A stretch of DNA of 64,000 nucleotides, taken from assembly GCF_033547095.1 (NCBI RefSeq), contig NZ_CP137852.1:434001-498000 (forward strand), written 5' to 3'. This DNA is from Sediminicoccus rosea. GTDB lineage: Bacteria; Pseudomonadota; Alphaproteobacteria; Acetobacterales; Acetobacteraceae. The position numbers and the translations under genes are program-made. Below are positions 1 through 9,216 of the stretch, piece after piece. Positions within the stretch are counted from its first letter, which is position 1. Each line of letters begins with the position of its first letter. The notes below the pieces were generated by a model. That model worked only from the letters and a program-made list of their open reading frames with translations, had not been told where the DNA came from and made no database searches.

Positions 1-23
1 CGGCGCTTCACGGATTCACGCAT
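1..23 (-). CDS. Start of a gene running off the left edge (partial)
   Basis: Only the first seven codons are visible, reading MRESVKR on the minus strand. The start is chosen because AAGGGAG lies six bases upstream of the ATG at 23; a second in-frame ATG at 29 directly abuts that ribosome site and is less likely. AT-rich promoter-like sequence lies further upstream at 88-115. Too little is present to name a product, and the call rests on the start signals alone. Confidence 0.4.
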
Positions 24-87
24 GGACATCTCCCTTGAGACCGGCTGCGGGGATCACGCCCCCGCTTGGCCAGCTGCTGGAAGATGG

Positions 88-115
88 ATTTTATGTAAGT
101 TTCATGCAACCAAAA
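88..115 (-). promoter_or_regulatory. Possible sigma70-type promoter for the left-edge gene
   Basis: On the minus strand TTTTGG and TAAAAT are separated by 16 bases inside a conspicuously AT-rich stretch in otherwise GC-rich DNA. It would start transcription roughly 55 bases before the ATG at 23. The -10 element is a good match and the -35 element is weak. Confidence 0.3.
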
Positions 116-130
116 GATGCAGGCGAGCGC

Positions 131-1939
131 CTATTCCGCCTCGGCCAGCGCCGTCAGCACCGCCGCGCCATAGCGCGCGAGCTTGCTCTCGCCGACACCC
201 GGCACCTCGCGCAGCGTCTCCAGGCAGGTGGGGCGGCGGGTGGCGATCTCGGCCAGCGTCGCGTCGTGGAAGATGACATAGGCCGGCACCTGCTGCGCCT
301 TGGCCTCGGTCTTCCGCCATTCGCGGAGCGCGGCGAAGAGCGGATCATCCGCCGCCGGCCGGGGCGCATCGGCGCGGGCGCTCCGTGCGCCGCGGCTGCT
401 GCGCGGGCGGATCACCTCCTCGCGCAGCATCACCCGCGTCTCGCCGCGCAGGATGGGGCGTGCGGCCTCGGTCGGCACCAGCTCGCCGTGGTTTTCCACG
501 GCGATGTCGAGCGCGCCTTGCGCCACCAACTGCCGCGCCACGCCGCGCCAGGCGCCCTCCGCCACGTCGCGGCCCACGCCGAAGGTGGGCAGCTTGTCGT
601 GGCCGAATTGCGCGACCTTGTCGGTCAGCTTGCCGTGCAGCACGTCCACCAGATGACCGAGGCCGAAGCGGCTGCCGGTGCGCAGCGCGGCCGAGAGCAG
701 TTTTTGGGCCGCGATGGTGCCGTCGGTCAGCTTGGGCGGTGCCGCGCAGACGTCGCAATGGCCGCAATCCTGCTCCAGATCCTCGCCGAAGCAGCGCAGG
801 AGAACCCTCCGCCGGCAGGTGCCGGCCTCGGCGATGCCGACCATGGCGTCCAGCCGCATCCGCTCGATGCGCTTCTGCTCGTCCGAGGCGGGGCTCGCCT
901 GGATGCGCTGGCGGGCCAGGGCGATGTCGGCCGCGCCATAGAGCAGCAGGGCGCGGGCGGGCAGGCCGTCACGCCCCGCGCGGCCGATCTCCTGGTACCA
1001 GCCCTCCGGCCCCTGCGGCAGCGAGAGATGGGCCACGAAGCGCACATCGGGGCGGTCGATGCCCATGCCGAAGGCGATGGTGGCGCACATCACCACCGCA
1101 TCGCCGCGCGCGAAGCGGCGGTGCAGGTCGCGCTTGTCCTCGCTCGCCATGCCGGCATGGAAGGGGGCCGCGTCATACCCATCGGCGCGCAGCCAATCGG
1201 CCGTCTGCTCGGCGCGGGCGCGGGTGCCGCAATAAATGATGCCGGCACCCCGCCCGTCGGAGGCCTCACGCAGGAAGGCGCGGATCTGTGCGCGCTCCTG
1301 GTCGCGCGGCTCGGCCGCCAGGTGGATGTTCGCGCGGTCGAAGGAGGCGCGGAAGACCGGCGCATCCTCCAGGCCGAGCTGCGCGCGGATGTCGTCCACC
1401 GTGCGCGCATCCGCCGTGGCGGTCAGCGCCAGCCGCGGCACCTCGGGGAAGTCCGAACGGAGGAAGTTCAGCGCGCGGTATTCGGGGCGGAAGTGATGAC
1501 CCCATTGGCTGATGCAATGCGCCTCATCCACCGCGAAAAGGGCGATGCGCCGCTGCGCCAGCCGCTCCAGCATGCCGTCCATGCCCAGCCGCTCGGGGCT
1601 GATGTAGAGCAGCTTCAGCGAGGCGTCGTTGATCCCGCGCCAGACCTCGCGCCGGTCATTCTCCTCCAGCTCCGAATGCAGCGCGGCGGCGGCGACGCCT
1701 TGCTGGCGCAGCGCGGCCACCTGGTCCTCCATCAGCGCGATGAGGGGCGAGACGACGATGGCCAGCCCATCGCGGCAGAGCGCCGGCACCTGGAAGCAGA
1801 GCGACTTGCCGCCGCCCGTGGGCATGAGGACGAGGCCGGAGCCGCCCTCCATCACATGGTGCACGATCTCGGCCTGGCGGCCCCGGAAGCCGGGATGGCC
1901 GAAGACCTCGCGCAGGACCTGCTCGGGGTCGCGGCTCAA
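131..1939 (-). CDS. recQ: ATP-dependent DNA helicase RecQ
   Basis: RecQ is a 3'-5' superfamily 2 helicase of recombination and repair. The 602-residue protein is full length. It shows the Walker A motif ([14 protein letters not shown], about residues 40-53), the DEAH box followed by the aromatic-rich loop ([18 protein letters not shown]), and motif VI (EIGRAGRDG). A cysteine cluster CGHCDVC in the RecQ C-terminal region marks the zinc-binding subdomain, and an HRDC domain ends the protein ([18 protein letters not shown]). The start is a TTG overlapping the TGA stop of the upstream lipoprotein gene, so translation is probably coupled. Family assignment is very secure; the start is slightly less so. 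Confidence 0.96.
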   Translation of the reverse strand: MSRDPEQVLREVFGHPGFRGRQAEIVHHVMEGGSGLVLMPTGGGKSLCFQVPALCRDGLAIVVSPLIALMEDQVAALRQQGVAAAALHSELEENDRREVWRGINDASLKLLYISPERLGMDGMLERLAQRRIALFAVDEAHCISQWGHHFRPEYRALNFLRSDFPEVPRLALTATADARTVDDIRAQLGLEDAPVFRASFDRANIHLAAEPRDQERAQIRAFLREASDGRGAGIIYCGTRARAEQTADWLRADGYDAAPFHAGMASEDKRDLHRRFARGDAVVMCATIAFGMGIDRPDVRFVAHLSLPQGPEGWYQEIGRAGRDGLPARALLLYGAADIALARQRIQASPASDEQKRIERMRLDAMVGIAEAGTCRRRVLLRCFGEDLEQDCGHCDVCAAPPKLTDGTIAAQKLLSAALRTGSRFGLGHLVDVLHGKLTDKVAQFGHDKLPTFGVGRDVAEGAWRGVARQLVAQGALDIAVENHGELVPTEAARPILRGETRVMLREEVIRPRSSRGARSARADAPRPAADDPLFAALREWRKTEAKAQQVPAYVIFHDATLAEIATRRPTCLETLREVPGVGESKLARYGAAVLTALAEAE

Positions 1940-2340
1940 GGGGCGAACCGGATCTCGACGCGGCGGACCTCGATCGCCGCCATCTCGGGCGGCGCTGGCG
2001 CGCGGGACGCGATGGTGACGCGCTCAGGGGGCAGGCCGGCCTGGCGCAGCAGCTCCGCCACATGCTGGGCGCGCGCCGTGGCCAGGCTGCGGTTGAAGGC
2101 GCCCCCCGTGGGGCCGCCATAGCCGAGCACGGTGACGCGCGCGCCGGGCGGGCGGCGCGCCGCTTCCGCCGCGGCCTGGACCACGCCACGGGCCGGGCCA
2201 TCGAGCGTGGCGCTCTCGCCCGTGAAAAAGACGACGCGCGCGGGCTCGGCCCCGGGCTCGGGCTGCAGGCCGGCGCAGGCGGTGAGGCCCCCCAGGGTGA
2301 TGAGGGCGAGGGCCGGCAGGATCAGGCTTCGGCGTTGCAT
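1936..2340 (-). CDS. OmpA-family lipoprotein, small
   Basis: A 134-residue protein with a lipoprotein signal: charged MQRR, hydrophobic core and lipobox LTAC with Cys at about residue 22. The remainder resembles an OmpA-like peptidoglycan-binding domain ([12 protein letters not shown] at the start, then [26 protein letters not shown]), which in this family holds cell-wall peptide stems. It is shorter than typical Pal proteins. GGAGA lies about nine bases before the ATG. Its stop overlaps the recQ start; that pairing looks like genomic convenience, since no functional link is known. Confidence 0.82.
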   Translation of the reverse strand: MQRRSLILPALALITLGGLTACAGLQPEPGAEPARVVFFTGESATLDGPARGVVQAAAEAARRPPGARVTVLGYGGPTGGAFNRSLATARAQHVAELLRQAGLPPERVTIASRAPAPPEMAAIEVRRVEIRFAP

Positions 2341-2406
2341 GGCGATTCTCCGCGCCCGCTCGTGGTCGCGGATGGTGGGGATCGGGTCAAGGGTGATCCG
2401 CGCGGG

Positions 2407-4053
2407 TCAGCCCGCCGCGGGCAGCAGGCGGCCACCGGCCAGGCGGAGCACGCGGTCCAGCGGCTCGGCGCCGGTCAGCTCATGCGTGATGATGAGCAGG
2501 CCGCGGCCTTCGGTGGCGGTGGCCAGCGTCGCCATGAAGGCGCGCTCGGCCTCGGCATCCAGGCCGACGGTGGGTTCGTCCAGGATGAGGATGGCGGCCG
2601 GCGGGAGAAGGGCGCGGGCGAGCGCGATGCGCCGCGCCTCGCCGCCGCTGAAGCGGGTGCCGCCCTCGCCACAGCGGGTCTCCAGCCCCTCGGGCAGGCT
2701 GCGCACGAATTCCGAGACGCCGGCCTTGGCCAGCGCGCGCCACAGCGCCGCATCCGGCGCGCCAGGGGCGGCGAGGCGGAGATTCTCGGCGATGCTCACA
2801 TCGAAGAGGCGCGCATTCTGCGAGAGGCAGACGATGCGCTGCCGGAGTTCCGCGCTGGACAGGTCCTGGATGTCGGTGCCGCCCAGCTGGATGGTGCCGG
2901 ATTGGGGCGCGGCGAATTTCAGCAGGAGCGCGGCGAGGCTCGACTTTCCCGCGCCCGAGGGGCCGAGGATCGCCACGCGCTCGCCGGGGCGAAGCGTGAG
3001 ATCCAGCCCGTCCAGCACGGGCGGCGCATCTGGGCGCCAGCCGAAGGTCACGCCGCTCAGCACCAGCTCATGGCCCGCGGGCAGAGGGGCGGGGTCGGCG
3101 GGTTCCTCGACGGGCGGGCGCGTGTCCGCGGCCTCGAAGAGGCGCCGGGCGCTGGCCGCGGCGCCCGCCATGAGCGCGCCGGCGCGCGGCATGAGGCCGA
3201 GCGCCTCGGCCGCCGCGATGGCGAGGAAGAGGGCGAGCACGGCCATGGCCGCCCCGGTCGGCCCGGCCAGCAGGCCCCAGCCCAGGGCTGCCAGCACCGC
3301 CACCTGCGTCAGCAGCGTGCCCGCCGTACCGGCCGCGGCCGAGCGCAGCGAGACCTCGCGCTGCGCCGCCATCAGCGTGGCGTCGGCAGCCTCCAGCCGG
3401 GCCAGGGCGCGCCCTTCGGCATTGGCGGCCAGCGTGTCCTCGAGCCCGGCGATGGGGTCCACCGCCGCGGCGCGCAAGCCGCCGCGCTCATCCGCCGCGC
3501 GCCGCGCCGCCCGTGCCGCGGCCGGCGCCAGCACCAGCGGCAGGATCAGGGCGAGCGCCAGCGGCAGGACCAGCAGCGCCATCAGCAGCGGCTCGGCCCC
3601 CAGCAGCAGGGCGATGGTGGCGACCACGGCCAGGGCCGCCGCCGCCGGCATGAGGCCGCCGAGATAGAGCCGGTCCAGCGCCTCGACATCCGAGATGACG
3701 CGGCCCAGCAGATCGCCCGAGCCGCGCAGGCCGATGCCGGCCGGCATGCGCTCGGCCAGGCGCCGGAAGAACCAGACGCGCGTATCGGCCAGGGCCTGGA
3801 AGGCGGCGGCGTGGGAGGCCATGCGCTCCCACCAGCGCAGCAGCGGCCGGATCAGGACGACGGGCCGGAGCCAGATCAGCGCCGCGACGCCGACCAGGCC
3901 GACGCCGCCCGCCCCGGCGGCCACGCCCTTGCCGGCCAGCGCCAGCAGCGCCACGCCGCTGAGCGCCGAGAGCATGCCGATGACGAGGCCCAGCATCAGC
4001 GCGCGGCGGCGCGAGCCCCAGAGCCGGAGGACGCGGTTGAGGTCAGCCCACAT
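2407..4053 (-). CDS. cydC: Thiol reductant ABC exporter subunit CydC
   Basis: Half-transporter of the CydDC exporter, which moves cysteine/glutathione-type reductants to the periplasm and is needed for assembly of cytochrome bd and c-type cytochromes. The 548-residue protein has an N-terminal membrane domain with about six segments (to roughly residue 310) and a C-terminal ATPase with Walker A GPSGAGKSSL, signature FSGGEARR and Walker B ILILDEPT. Its start overlaps the end of cydD by 11 bases, giving the usual cydD-cydC order. No cydAB genes are in the window, so the partner oxidase is encoded elsewhere if present. Confidence 0.93.
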   Translation of the reverse strand: MWADLNRVLRLWGSRRRALMLGLVIGMLSALSGVALLALAGKGVAAGAGGVGLVGVAALIWLRPVVLIRPLLRWWERMASHAAAFQALADTRVWFFRRLAERMPAGIGLRGSGDLLGRVISDVEALDRLYLGGLMPAAAALAVVATIALLLGAEPLLMALLVLPLALALILPLVLAPAAARAARRAADERGGLRAAAVDPIAGLEDTLAANAEGRALARLEAADATLMAAQREVSLRSAAAGTAGTLLTQVAVLAALGWGLLAGPTGAAMAVLALFLAIAAAEALGLMPRAGALMAGAAASARRLFEAADTRPPVEEPADPAPLPAGHELVLSGVTFGWRPDAPPVLDGLDLTLRPGERVAILGPSGAGKSSLAALLLKFAAPQSGTIQLGGTDIQDLSSAELRQRIVCLSQNARLFDVSIAENLRLAAPGAPDAALWRALAKAGVSEFVRSLPEGLETRCGEGGTRFSGGEARRIALARALLPPAAILILDEPTVGLDAEAERAFMATLATATEGRGLLIITHELTGAEPLDRVLRLAGGRLLPAAG

Positions 4054-5722
4054 GCTGTTCCGCGAGCCGGTGCCCGGCCAGTTCGATGACGCGGCCCGAC
4101 AGCCCCATGAGCTGCGGCGAATGGGTGGCGATGATCGCCGTCCGCCCGGTGCAGAGCCGTGCGATCGCCTCCATCACCTCGGCCTCCGTGCCGGGATCGA
4201 GCGAGGCGGTGGGCTCGTCCAGCAGCACCAGCGGCGAATCGCGCAGGAAAGCGCGGGCCAGCGCCACGCGCTGCGCCTGCCCGCCGGAGAGGCCGAAGCC
4301 GCCCTCGCCCACCACCGTGTCCAGGCCCTGCGGCAGCTGGGCGGCGAAGGTCATGACGCGCGCGGCCTCGGCGGCGCGCAGCACCTCGGCATCGGTCGCC
4401 TCGGGCCGGGCGAGGCGGATATTCTCGCGCAGCGTGCCGCCGAACAGGTGCGCGCGCTGGCCGACATAGGCCGAGAGGCGCCGGAGTTCGGCGGGCTTCA
4501 GGCGCGTCACATCCTCGCCATTGATGGCGATGCGCCCGGCCGAGGGCTTCACGAAGCCCATCAGCAGTCGCAGCACCGAGGATTTGCCGGCGCCCGAGGG
4601 GCCCACCAGCATGAGCGTCTCGCCCGGCGCCAAGGCGAAGGTCAGGCGCGGCAGGGCCGGGCGGTCCATCTCCGGGTAGCGCAGCTCCACCTCGGTGAAG
4701 ACGAGCGCCACGCGGGGTGGGATCTCCTCCAGGAGCAGGCCGGGCGCCGGGGGGGCCTGCAGCAGCGGCGCGAGTTCGGCCGCCGCGCCACGCGCCGACA
4801 TCGCCTCGTGATAGGCCTGGGAGAAGTTGCGCAGCGGCAGGAAGAAGACCGGCACGGCCAGGATGCAGAACAGCGCCGGCGTCGGATCGGTCACGGTGGG
4901 CGCCAGCAGCATGCCGTGCCGCCAGGCGAGGTAGCCCAGCGTGAAGCCGGCCAGCAATTCGAGCGCGGCGCTGGAGAGGAAGGCGACGCGCAGAACCCGC
5001 AGCGTGCGCTGGCGGAACTCGTCCGCCGCGGCGCCGAGCGCGCGGGCCTCGTCCTCGGCGCGGTTGAACTGCACCAGGGTCGAAAGGCCGCGCAGCCGGT
5101 CCACGAAGCGGCCTGACAGGCGACCGAGCACGTCGAGCTGCTTGCGGCTTTCCACCGCGGCGCCGATGCCGGTCAGCGCCATCGCCACGGGCACCATCAG
5201 GCCCATCACGGCCAGCACCAGCGCGCTGGTGCCGTCGAACTGCGCGACGATGAAGATCACGGCGGCCGGGCCCAGCACGGCCAGCGCGGCGGCCGGAACC
5301 CAGCGGGAGAAGAAACCGTCCAGCGCCTCCACCCGGTCCACCAGCAGGGTCGCCTTCTCGCCCACGCCGCGGGGGTCGGCCGGGCCCTGCTCCATCAGGC
5401 GGGTGAAGAGGGCGGCGCGGATGCTGGCCCGGGCGCGTTCGCCCGCCGCCTGCTGCGCGATTTCCTGCGACATCGAGAGGGCCGCGCCGAGCAGCGCGAG
5501 CGCACCCGCCGCCGCCAATTCGCCAAAGCCGCCGCCCAGCAGGCCAGGGCTGGGGAAGCCCAGGATATGGGCGAGCAGCCGCGCGATGAGGAAGACGAAG
5601 CCCACCTGGCACAGGATGCCCGCCAGGCCGAGCGCGATCGGCAGGGCGGCGCGGCCGCCCTGGGCGCGGACCTGCCGCATGAGCCAGGCCGAACCTTGGC
5701 GACCGTTACGAGGCGATTCCAT
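4043..5722 (-). CDS. cydD: Thiol reductant ABC exporter subunit CydD
   Basis: Partner half-transporter of CydC. The ATG at 5722 (MESPRNGRQG) is preferred; the frame stays open 39 codons further up but that extension is proline/arginine rich and lies in the divergent promoter region. The 559-residue protein has an N-terminal ABC transporter transmembrane domain and an ATPase with Walker A GPSGAGKSSV, signature LSGGQAQR and Walker B LVLLDEPTASLD. It overlaps cydC by 11 bases. The gene is divergent from the deacetylase at 5838, leaving about 115 bases for both promoters. Confidence 0.92.
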   Translation of the reverse strand: MESPRNGRQGSAWLMRQVRAQGGRAALPIALGLAGILCQVGFVFLIARLLAHILGFPSPGLLGGGFGELAAAGALALLGAALSMSQEIAQQAAGERARASIRAALFTRLMEQGPADPRGVGEKATLLVDRVEALDGFFSRWVPAAALAVLGPAAVIFIVAQFDGTSALVLAVMGLMVPVAMALTGIGAAVESRKQLDVLGRLSGRFVDRLRGLSTLVQFNRAEDEARALGAAADEFRQRTLRVLRVAFLSSAALELLAGFTLGYLAWRHGMLLAPTVTDPTPALFCILAVPVFFLPLRNFSQAYHEAMSARGAAAELAPLLQAPPAPGLLLEEIPPRVALVFTEVELRYPEMDRPALPRLTFALAPGETLMLVGPSGAGKSSVLRLLMGFVKPSAGRIAINGEDVTRLKPAELRRLSAYVGQRAHLFGGTLRENIRLARPEATDAEVLRAAEAARVMTFAAQLPQGLDTVVGEGGFGLSGGQAQRVALARAFLRDSPLVLLDEPTASLDPGTEAEVMEAIARLCTGRTAIIATHSPQLMGLSGRVIELAGHRLAEQHVG

Positions 5723-5837
5723 CGGGTTGAAGATTAGGAGAGTTTCCGGCCGAGCGCCACGCCCCGCGTCACGCCGCCATCTTGCCCCTGGCGCGGCGCC
5801 GGGCCAGATGGGCGGCTTCGTCACGGATGGGTTTCGC

Positions 5838-6725
5838 ATGCTTCCGCATCACGGCCGCTTTCCCTATTCCCCCTGGACCGCCCGCGCGCGGGAAAGCTGG
5901 CCCTCGGGCCGCAAGCTCGCCGTCTATCTCGGCGTGAACCTCGAGCATTTCGCCTTTGGCGAGGGGTTGGGTGCCGAGCTGGCGCCCGGCGGCCCGCAGC
6001 CCGATGTGCTGAACTACACCTGGCGCGAATACGGCAACCGCGTGGGCGGCTTCCGCCTGGTGCAACTGCTGGACGAACTGGAGCTGCCGGCCACCGTGCT
6101 GCTCAACAGCGCCATGTATCATCACGCGCCCGAACTGGTGGCGGCGCATCGCGCGCGCGGCGACGAGATGGCGGGCCATGGCCGCACCAACAGCGAGCGC
6201 CAGAGCACCCTGCCCGAGGCCGAGGAAGCGCGCCTGATCGCGGAAAGCACCGCCGAGATCGTCCGGCACGAGGGCCGGGCCCCGCGCGGCTGGCTCTCCC
6301 CCTGGATCGCCGAGAGCCGCGTCACGCCCGACCTGCTGGCGGAGGCGGGTTACCGCTACACGCTGAACTGGTGCATGGATGACCAGCCGGTCTGGAAGAC
6401 GACGCGCGCGGGCCGGCTGCTCAGCATCCCCTACCCGCAGGAGGCGAACGACATCCCCGCCATCGCCGCCCGCAAGGACGGCGCGAAGCAGTTCGCCGAG
6501 CTGATCGTGGATGATTTCCACGAGCGGCTCCGCCAGACGCAGGATGGCGTACCCCAGGTGATGGGCATCGCGCTGCACCCCTATATCGTGGGCCAGCCCT
6601 ATCGGCTGCGGGCCCTGCGCGAGGCGCTGGCCGTGATTGCCGCGCGGCGGGACGAGGTCTGGATCACAACGGCAGGCGGGATCTACGACCACTGCCTCAC
6701 CTGGCCGGAAGGGAGCATCGTCTGA
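5838..6725 (+). CDS. Polysaccharide deacetylase family protein (PuuE-like)
   Basis: A 295-residue NodB-fold protein. The pattern GHGRTNSERQ and the closing region with ALHPYIVGQPYR resemble the PuuE/allantoinase-like branch of carbohydrate esterase family 4, which hydrolyses C-N bonds rather than chitin. The start at 5838 (MLPHHGRFPYS) fits the family N-terminus; an in-frame ATG at 5808 is the alternative. The stop overlaps the following lipocalin start by one base (TGATG), so the two are co-translated. The substrate cannot be read from the sequence. Confidence 0.85.
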   Translation: MLPHHGRFPYSPWTARARESWPSGRKLAVYLGVNLEHFAFGEGLGAELAPGGPQPDVLNYTWREYGNRVGGFRLVQLLDELELPATVLLNSAMYHHAPELVAAHRARGDEMAGHGRTNSERQSTLPEAEEARLIAESTAEIVRHEGRAPRGWLSPWIAESRVTPDLLAEAGYRYTLNWCMDDQPVWKTTRAGRLLSIPYPQEANDIPAIAARKDGAKQFAELIVDDFHERLRQTQDGVPQVMGIALHPYIVGQPYRLRALREALAVIAARRDEVWITTAGGIYDHCLTWPEGSIV

Positions 6726-7258
6726 TGCGCGCGCTGCTCCTCGCCGCCCTGCTCGGCCTCACCGCCTGCGCCGCCACCCAGCCCGGGCCCGAGACGCCGC
6801 GCACGGTGGAGCGCGTGGATCTCTCCCGCTATCTCGGCCTCTGGCACGAGGTGGCGCGGCTGCCGCAGCGCTTCCAGGACAGCTCCTCGCTTCGTTGCGA
6901 GGAGGTGACGGCGGAATATGCGCCGCTCTCCGAGGGGCGGATCAGCGTGCGCAATTCCTGCGTGAACGCGCTCGATCCCGCGCGGCCGCGCCGCGTCGCC
7001 ACCGGCCAGGCCTATGTGGTGGAGGGCAGCAACAATGCGCGGCTGCGCGTCAGCTTCTTCTGGCCCTTCTATGGCGACTACTGGGTGTTCGGCCTCGATC
7101 CCGAATATCGCTGGGCGCTGGTGGGCTCGCCCTCGCGCCGCTCGCTCTGGCTGCTCTCGCGAACGCCGACCCTGCCGCCGGCGGAGATGGAGCGCGCGCT
7201 GGCCATCGCCCGCGCCCAGGGCTTCGACCTCGGCCCGCTGATCGTCAGCGGGCGTTGA
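6725..7258 (+). CDS. blc: Lipocalin family lipoprotein (Blc-like)
   Basis: A 177-residue bacterial lipocalin. It has a lipoprotein signal with lipobox LTAC (Cys about residue 16), the lipocalin GxW motif in YLGLWHEVARLPQRFQ, and the typical C-terminal strand ending before LLSRTPTLP. Blc proteins bind lysophospholipids or fatty acids at the outer membrane. It begins within the stop codon of the deacetylase gene and is followed by a hairpin at 7257-7307. Confidence 0.9.
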   Translation: MRALLLAALLGLTACAATQPGPETPRTVERVDLSRYLGLWHEVARLPQRFQDSSSLRCEEVTAEYAPLSEGRISVRNSCVNALDPARPRRVATGQAYVVEGSNNARLRVSFFWPFYGDYWVFGLDPEYRWALVGSPSRRSLWLLSRTPTLPPAEMERALAIARAQGFDLGPLIVSGR

Positions 7259-7307
7259 GAGCATGATGCGTGGAGGCGGAATCGCCGAAACGCTGAAGCA
7301 TCCTCTC
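7257..7307. terminator. Nested hairpin between convergent genes
   Basis: GAGAG at 7257-7261 pairs with CTCTC at 7303-7307. Inside are complementary ATGC/GCAT, GCGT/ACGC and GGCG/CGCC pairs, giving one interrupted stem. It sits between the ends of the lipocalin gene (+) and the TauE gene (-), so it may serve both as a terminator. No clear U-tract is present. Confidence 0.45.
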
Positions 7308-7315
7308 GATCAATG

Positions 7316-8071
7316 TCACGCCAGCAGCGCGATCCCGCCGGCCGTGAGCAGCACGGCCAGCGCGAAGCGCTTGTAGAATTGCGGCGGGATGACGTGGAAG
7401 AGCCGCGCGCCCACCGGCACCGAGAGCAGCAGCACCGGCATCAGGATCAGCAGCTTCGCCAGCACCTCCGCCGTGATCATCCCGAACCAGAGCGGGCCGA
7501 GGATGGAGACGACGGCGATCAGCGCGAAGAAGAGGATGAGGTTGGCGCGGTGGCGCTTCGCCTCCTCCGGCCCGGCCAGCAGGTAGAGGATCACCGGCGG
7601 GCCGCTCATCCCCGTGGCGCCCTTCAGCAGCCCCGCGCTGGTGCCCACCAGCAGGTTCAGCCCGAGCGGCCGGCTGCCATGGTAGCGCCAGCCCGAGAGC
7701 AGCAGCATCCCGAAGACCAGCACGAAGCCGCCGATGCAGCGGCGCAGCAGCTCGGGGTCGGCCGTCAGCAGCACGACGGCGCCGAGCGGCGTGGCGAGCG
7801 CAGCAGCCCCTCCGATCGGCAGGATCACCCGCGTATCCGCATCCTTGAAGGCGCGTGGCAGCAGCTGGAGCGAGACGATCAGCTCCATCATCAGCATCAC
7901 CGGCACGCCGGCGCGCGGGCCCCAGAGCACGGAATAGATGGGTGCCAGGATCACCGCCGTGCCGAAGCCCGCATAGCCGCGCATCAGCCCGGCCACGGCG
8001 GTGGCGAGGGCCGCCGCCCAGACCGGCCAGTCGGTGAGCAGGGTGCCCGCTGCCGAGAGCAGCGCGCTCAC
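7316..8071 (-). CDS. Sulfite exporter TauE/SafE family membrane protein
   Basis: A 251-residue polytopic membrane protein with about eight hydrophobic segments. The first repeat has GYAGFGTAVILAP and the second has KGATGMSGPPVILYLLAG, the paired glycine/proline-rich motifs of the TauE/SafE (DUF81) family of putative sulfite or organosulfur-anion exporters. The start is a GTG at 8071 (VSALLSAAG), overlapping the TGA of the upstream DUF3553 gene; the much longer open frame upstream is arginine-rich and not membrane-like. The substrate is unknown. Confidence 0.85.
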   Translation of the reverse strand: MSALLSAAGTLLTDWPVWAAALATAVAGLMRGYAGFGTAVILAPIYSVLWGPRAGVPVMLMMELIVSLQLLPRAFKDADTRVILPIGGAAALATPLGAVVLLTADPELLRRCIGGFVLVFGMLLLSGWRYHGSRPLGLNLLVGTSAGLLKGATGMSGPPVILYLLAGPEEAKRHRANLILFFALIAVVSILGPLWFGMITAEVLAKLLILMPVLLLSVPVGARLFHVIPPQFYKRFALAVLLTAGGIALLA

Positions 8072-8235
8072 CCCTCCACCTGTTCGAGCGTGACGACGGC
8101 GAGGTTCAAGAGCACCTTGCCCGCATGCTCGAAATTCACCGTCACGCGGTCCCCCACCACGGACTGCACCTGCCCCACGCCCCAATCCGGGCAGCCCGGA
8201 TGCCTGACCCGCATCCCGGGTTCCATGCCGTGCAT
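8068..8235 (-). CDS. DUF3553 domain protein
   Basis: A 55-residue protein reading MHGMEPGMRVRHPGCPDWG and continuing with GVGQVQSVVGDRVTVNFEHAGK, the conserved DUF3553 core, which resembles a small CarD/Tudor-like beta barrel. The ATG at 8235 is chosen because GGGGAGAGG sits about seven bases upstream. It overlaps the TauE start by four bases. The function of DUF3553 is not established. Confidence 0.82.
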   Translation of the reverse strand: MHGMEPGMRVRHPGCPDWGVGQVQSVVGDRVTVNFEHAGKVLLNLAVVTLEQVEG

Positions 8236-8448
8236 CTCTAGACCTCTCCCCGCGCGCGGCCGCTGGTCGCGCATGTAAACCATCGGGCAACCCGGCCCGT
8301 CTAAGCCTCCCTCCACCGGGGCCGCCCCGCCGTCAACGCCCCGCCGTCAGCACCCGGGTCGCGGAGCGTCGTGGATTGGCCCGCATCTTGCGCTGCGACG
8401 CCTGAGTTGGTCACCCTGCGCCATCGTCAGCGCGGTAAATTGAGAGAC

Positions 8449-9057
8449 ATGCGAATGCTTGAGCCCCACCGCCTTGCCGAGCTGATGGCCGCACGGATCT
8501 TCCACGACCTGGGCTCCCCCATGGCGAGCATCACGGCGATCCTGCCGCAGGCGACCGATCCCGCGGCCCATGCCATCCTGATGGAGACGGCCGGCGAGTT
8601 GCGCGCGCGCATGAAGTTGTTTTCCGCCGCCTTCGGCCATGGCGACGACCTGGGCTGGGCGGAGCTGGGCCTGCTGCTGCAGGGCGCGCCCATGGCGCAC
8701 CGCGTCCGGTTCGAACTGCCCGGCGCCGCGGGGCTGCTGAGCGCGGGCCGCGTGCGGCTCATGCTCTCCCTCGCGCTGCTGACCGCGGAGGCGCTGCCGC
8801 GCGGCGGCGTGGTGCACATCGCTGAGGATTCGCCGGGCTGGGTGACCTTCCTTCCGGAAGGCCGCGACGCCGCCTGGTCTCCCACGCTGGCCGAGCTGAT
8901 GGCCGGCGGCGAGATGGAGGCGGCGTTGGCCGATGGTCCGCGCCGCGTCCTCGCCCCCTGGGCCCTCGCCCAGGCGGCGGCCGAGGGGATGGAGCTGAGC
9001 TTCGCCCTGGGCGTCGGCCAGGCCGTCGCGCCGCTGCGCCTCGGCCCCCCGGGCTGA
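8449..9057 (+). CDS. chpT: ChpT-like histidine phosphotransferase
   Basis: The 202-residue protein has a histidine-containing helix RIFHDLGSPMASI near residue 20, matching the dimerisation/phosphotransfer helix of ChpT, followed by a degenerate GHKL-like domain. In Caulobacter, ChpT relays phosphate from CckA to CtrA and CpdR. Here it lies directly before the che operon, so it might instead serve chemotaxis-linked regulators; related HPTransfase proteins occur in both settings. The start at 8449 is favoured over a longer frame because family similarity begins here. A hairpin at 9068-9101 separates it from cheA. Confidence 0.75.
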   Translation: MRMLEPHRLAELMAARIFHDLGSPMASITAILPQATDPAAHAILMETAGELRARMKLFSAAFGHGDDLGWAELGLLLQGAPMAHRVRFELPGAAGLLSAGRVRLMLSLALLTAEALPRGGVVHIAEDSPGWVTFLPEGRDAAWSPTLAELMAGGEMEAALADGPRRVLAPWALAQAAAEGMELSFALGVGQAVAPLRLGPPG

Positions 9058-9067
9058 GCGCCCAGCT

Positions 9068-9101
9068 CCCGCTTGCGATGCAAAACGCAACGCAAGGCGG
9101 G
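9068..9101 (+). terminator. Hairpin between the chpT-like gene and cheA
   Basis: CCCGC and TTGCG (9068-9077) pair with CGCAA (9091-9095) and GCGGG (9097-9101), with one bulged G and a 13-base loop. It starts 11 bases after the chpT-like stop. No U-tract follows, so it could be an attenuating or processing structure rather than a full terminator. Confidence 0.35.
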
Positions 9102-9216
9102 ACATCCGGGCCGCCCCGATCACGCGCCCCGTTTACGCTTTCTTCGCGAGCCCTGCGTCATCCTCTCCCGCATCGCCACCCCCGCCTGTCGCGGGGAACG
9201 CCGGAAGGGACGCCCG

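Noticed and set aside
2062-4089. A 675-codon plus-strand frame opposite cydC
   Set aside because: Low-complexity Arg/Gly/Gln sequence without domains, opposite a well-supported ABC transporter gene.
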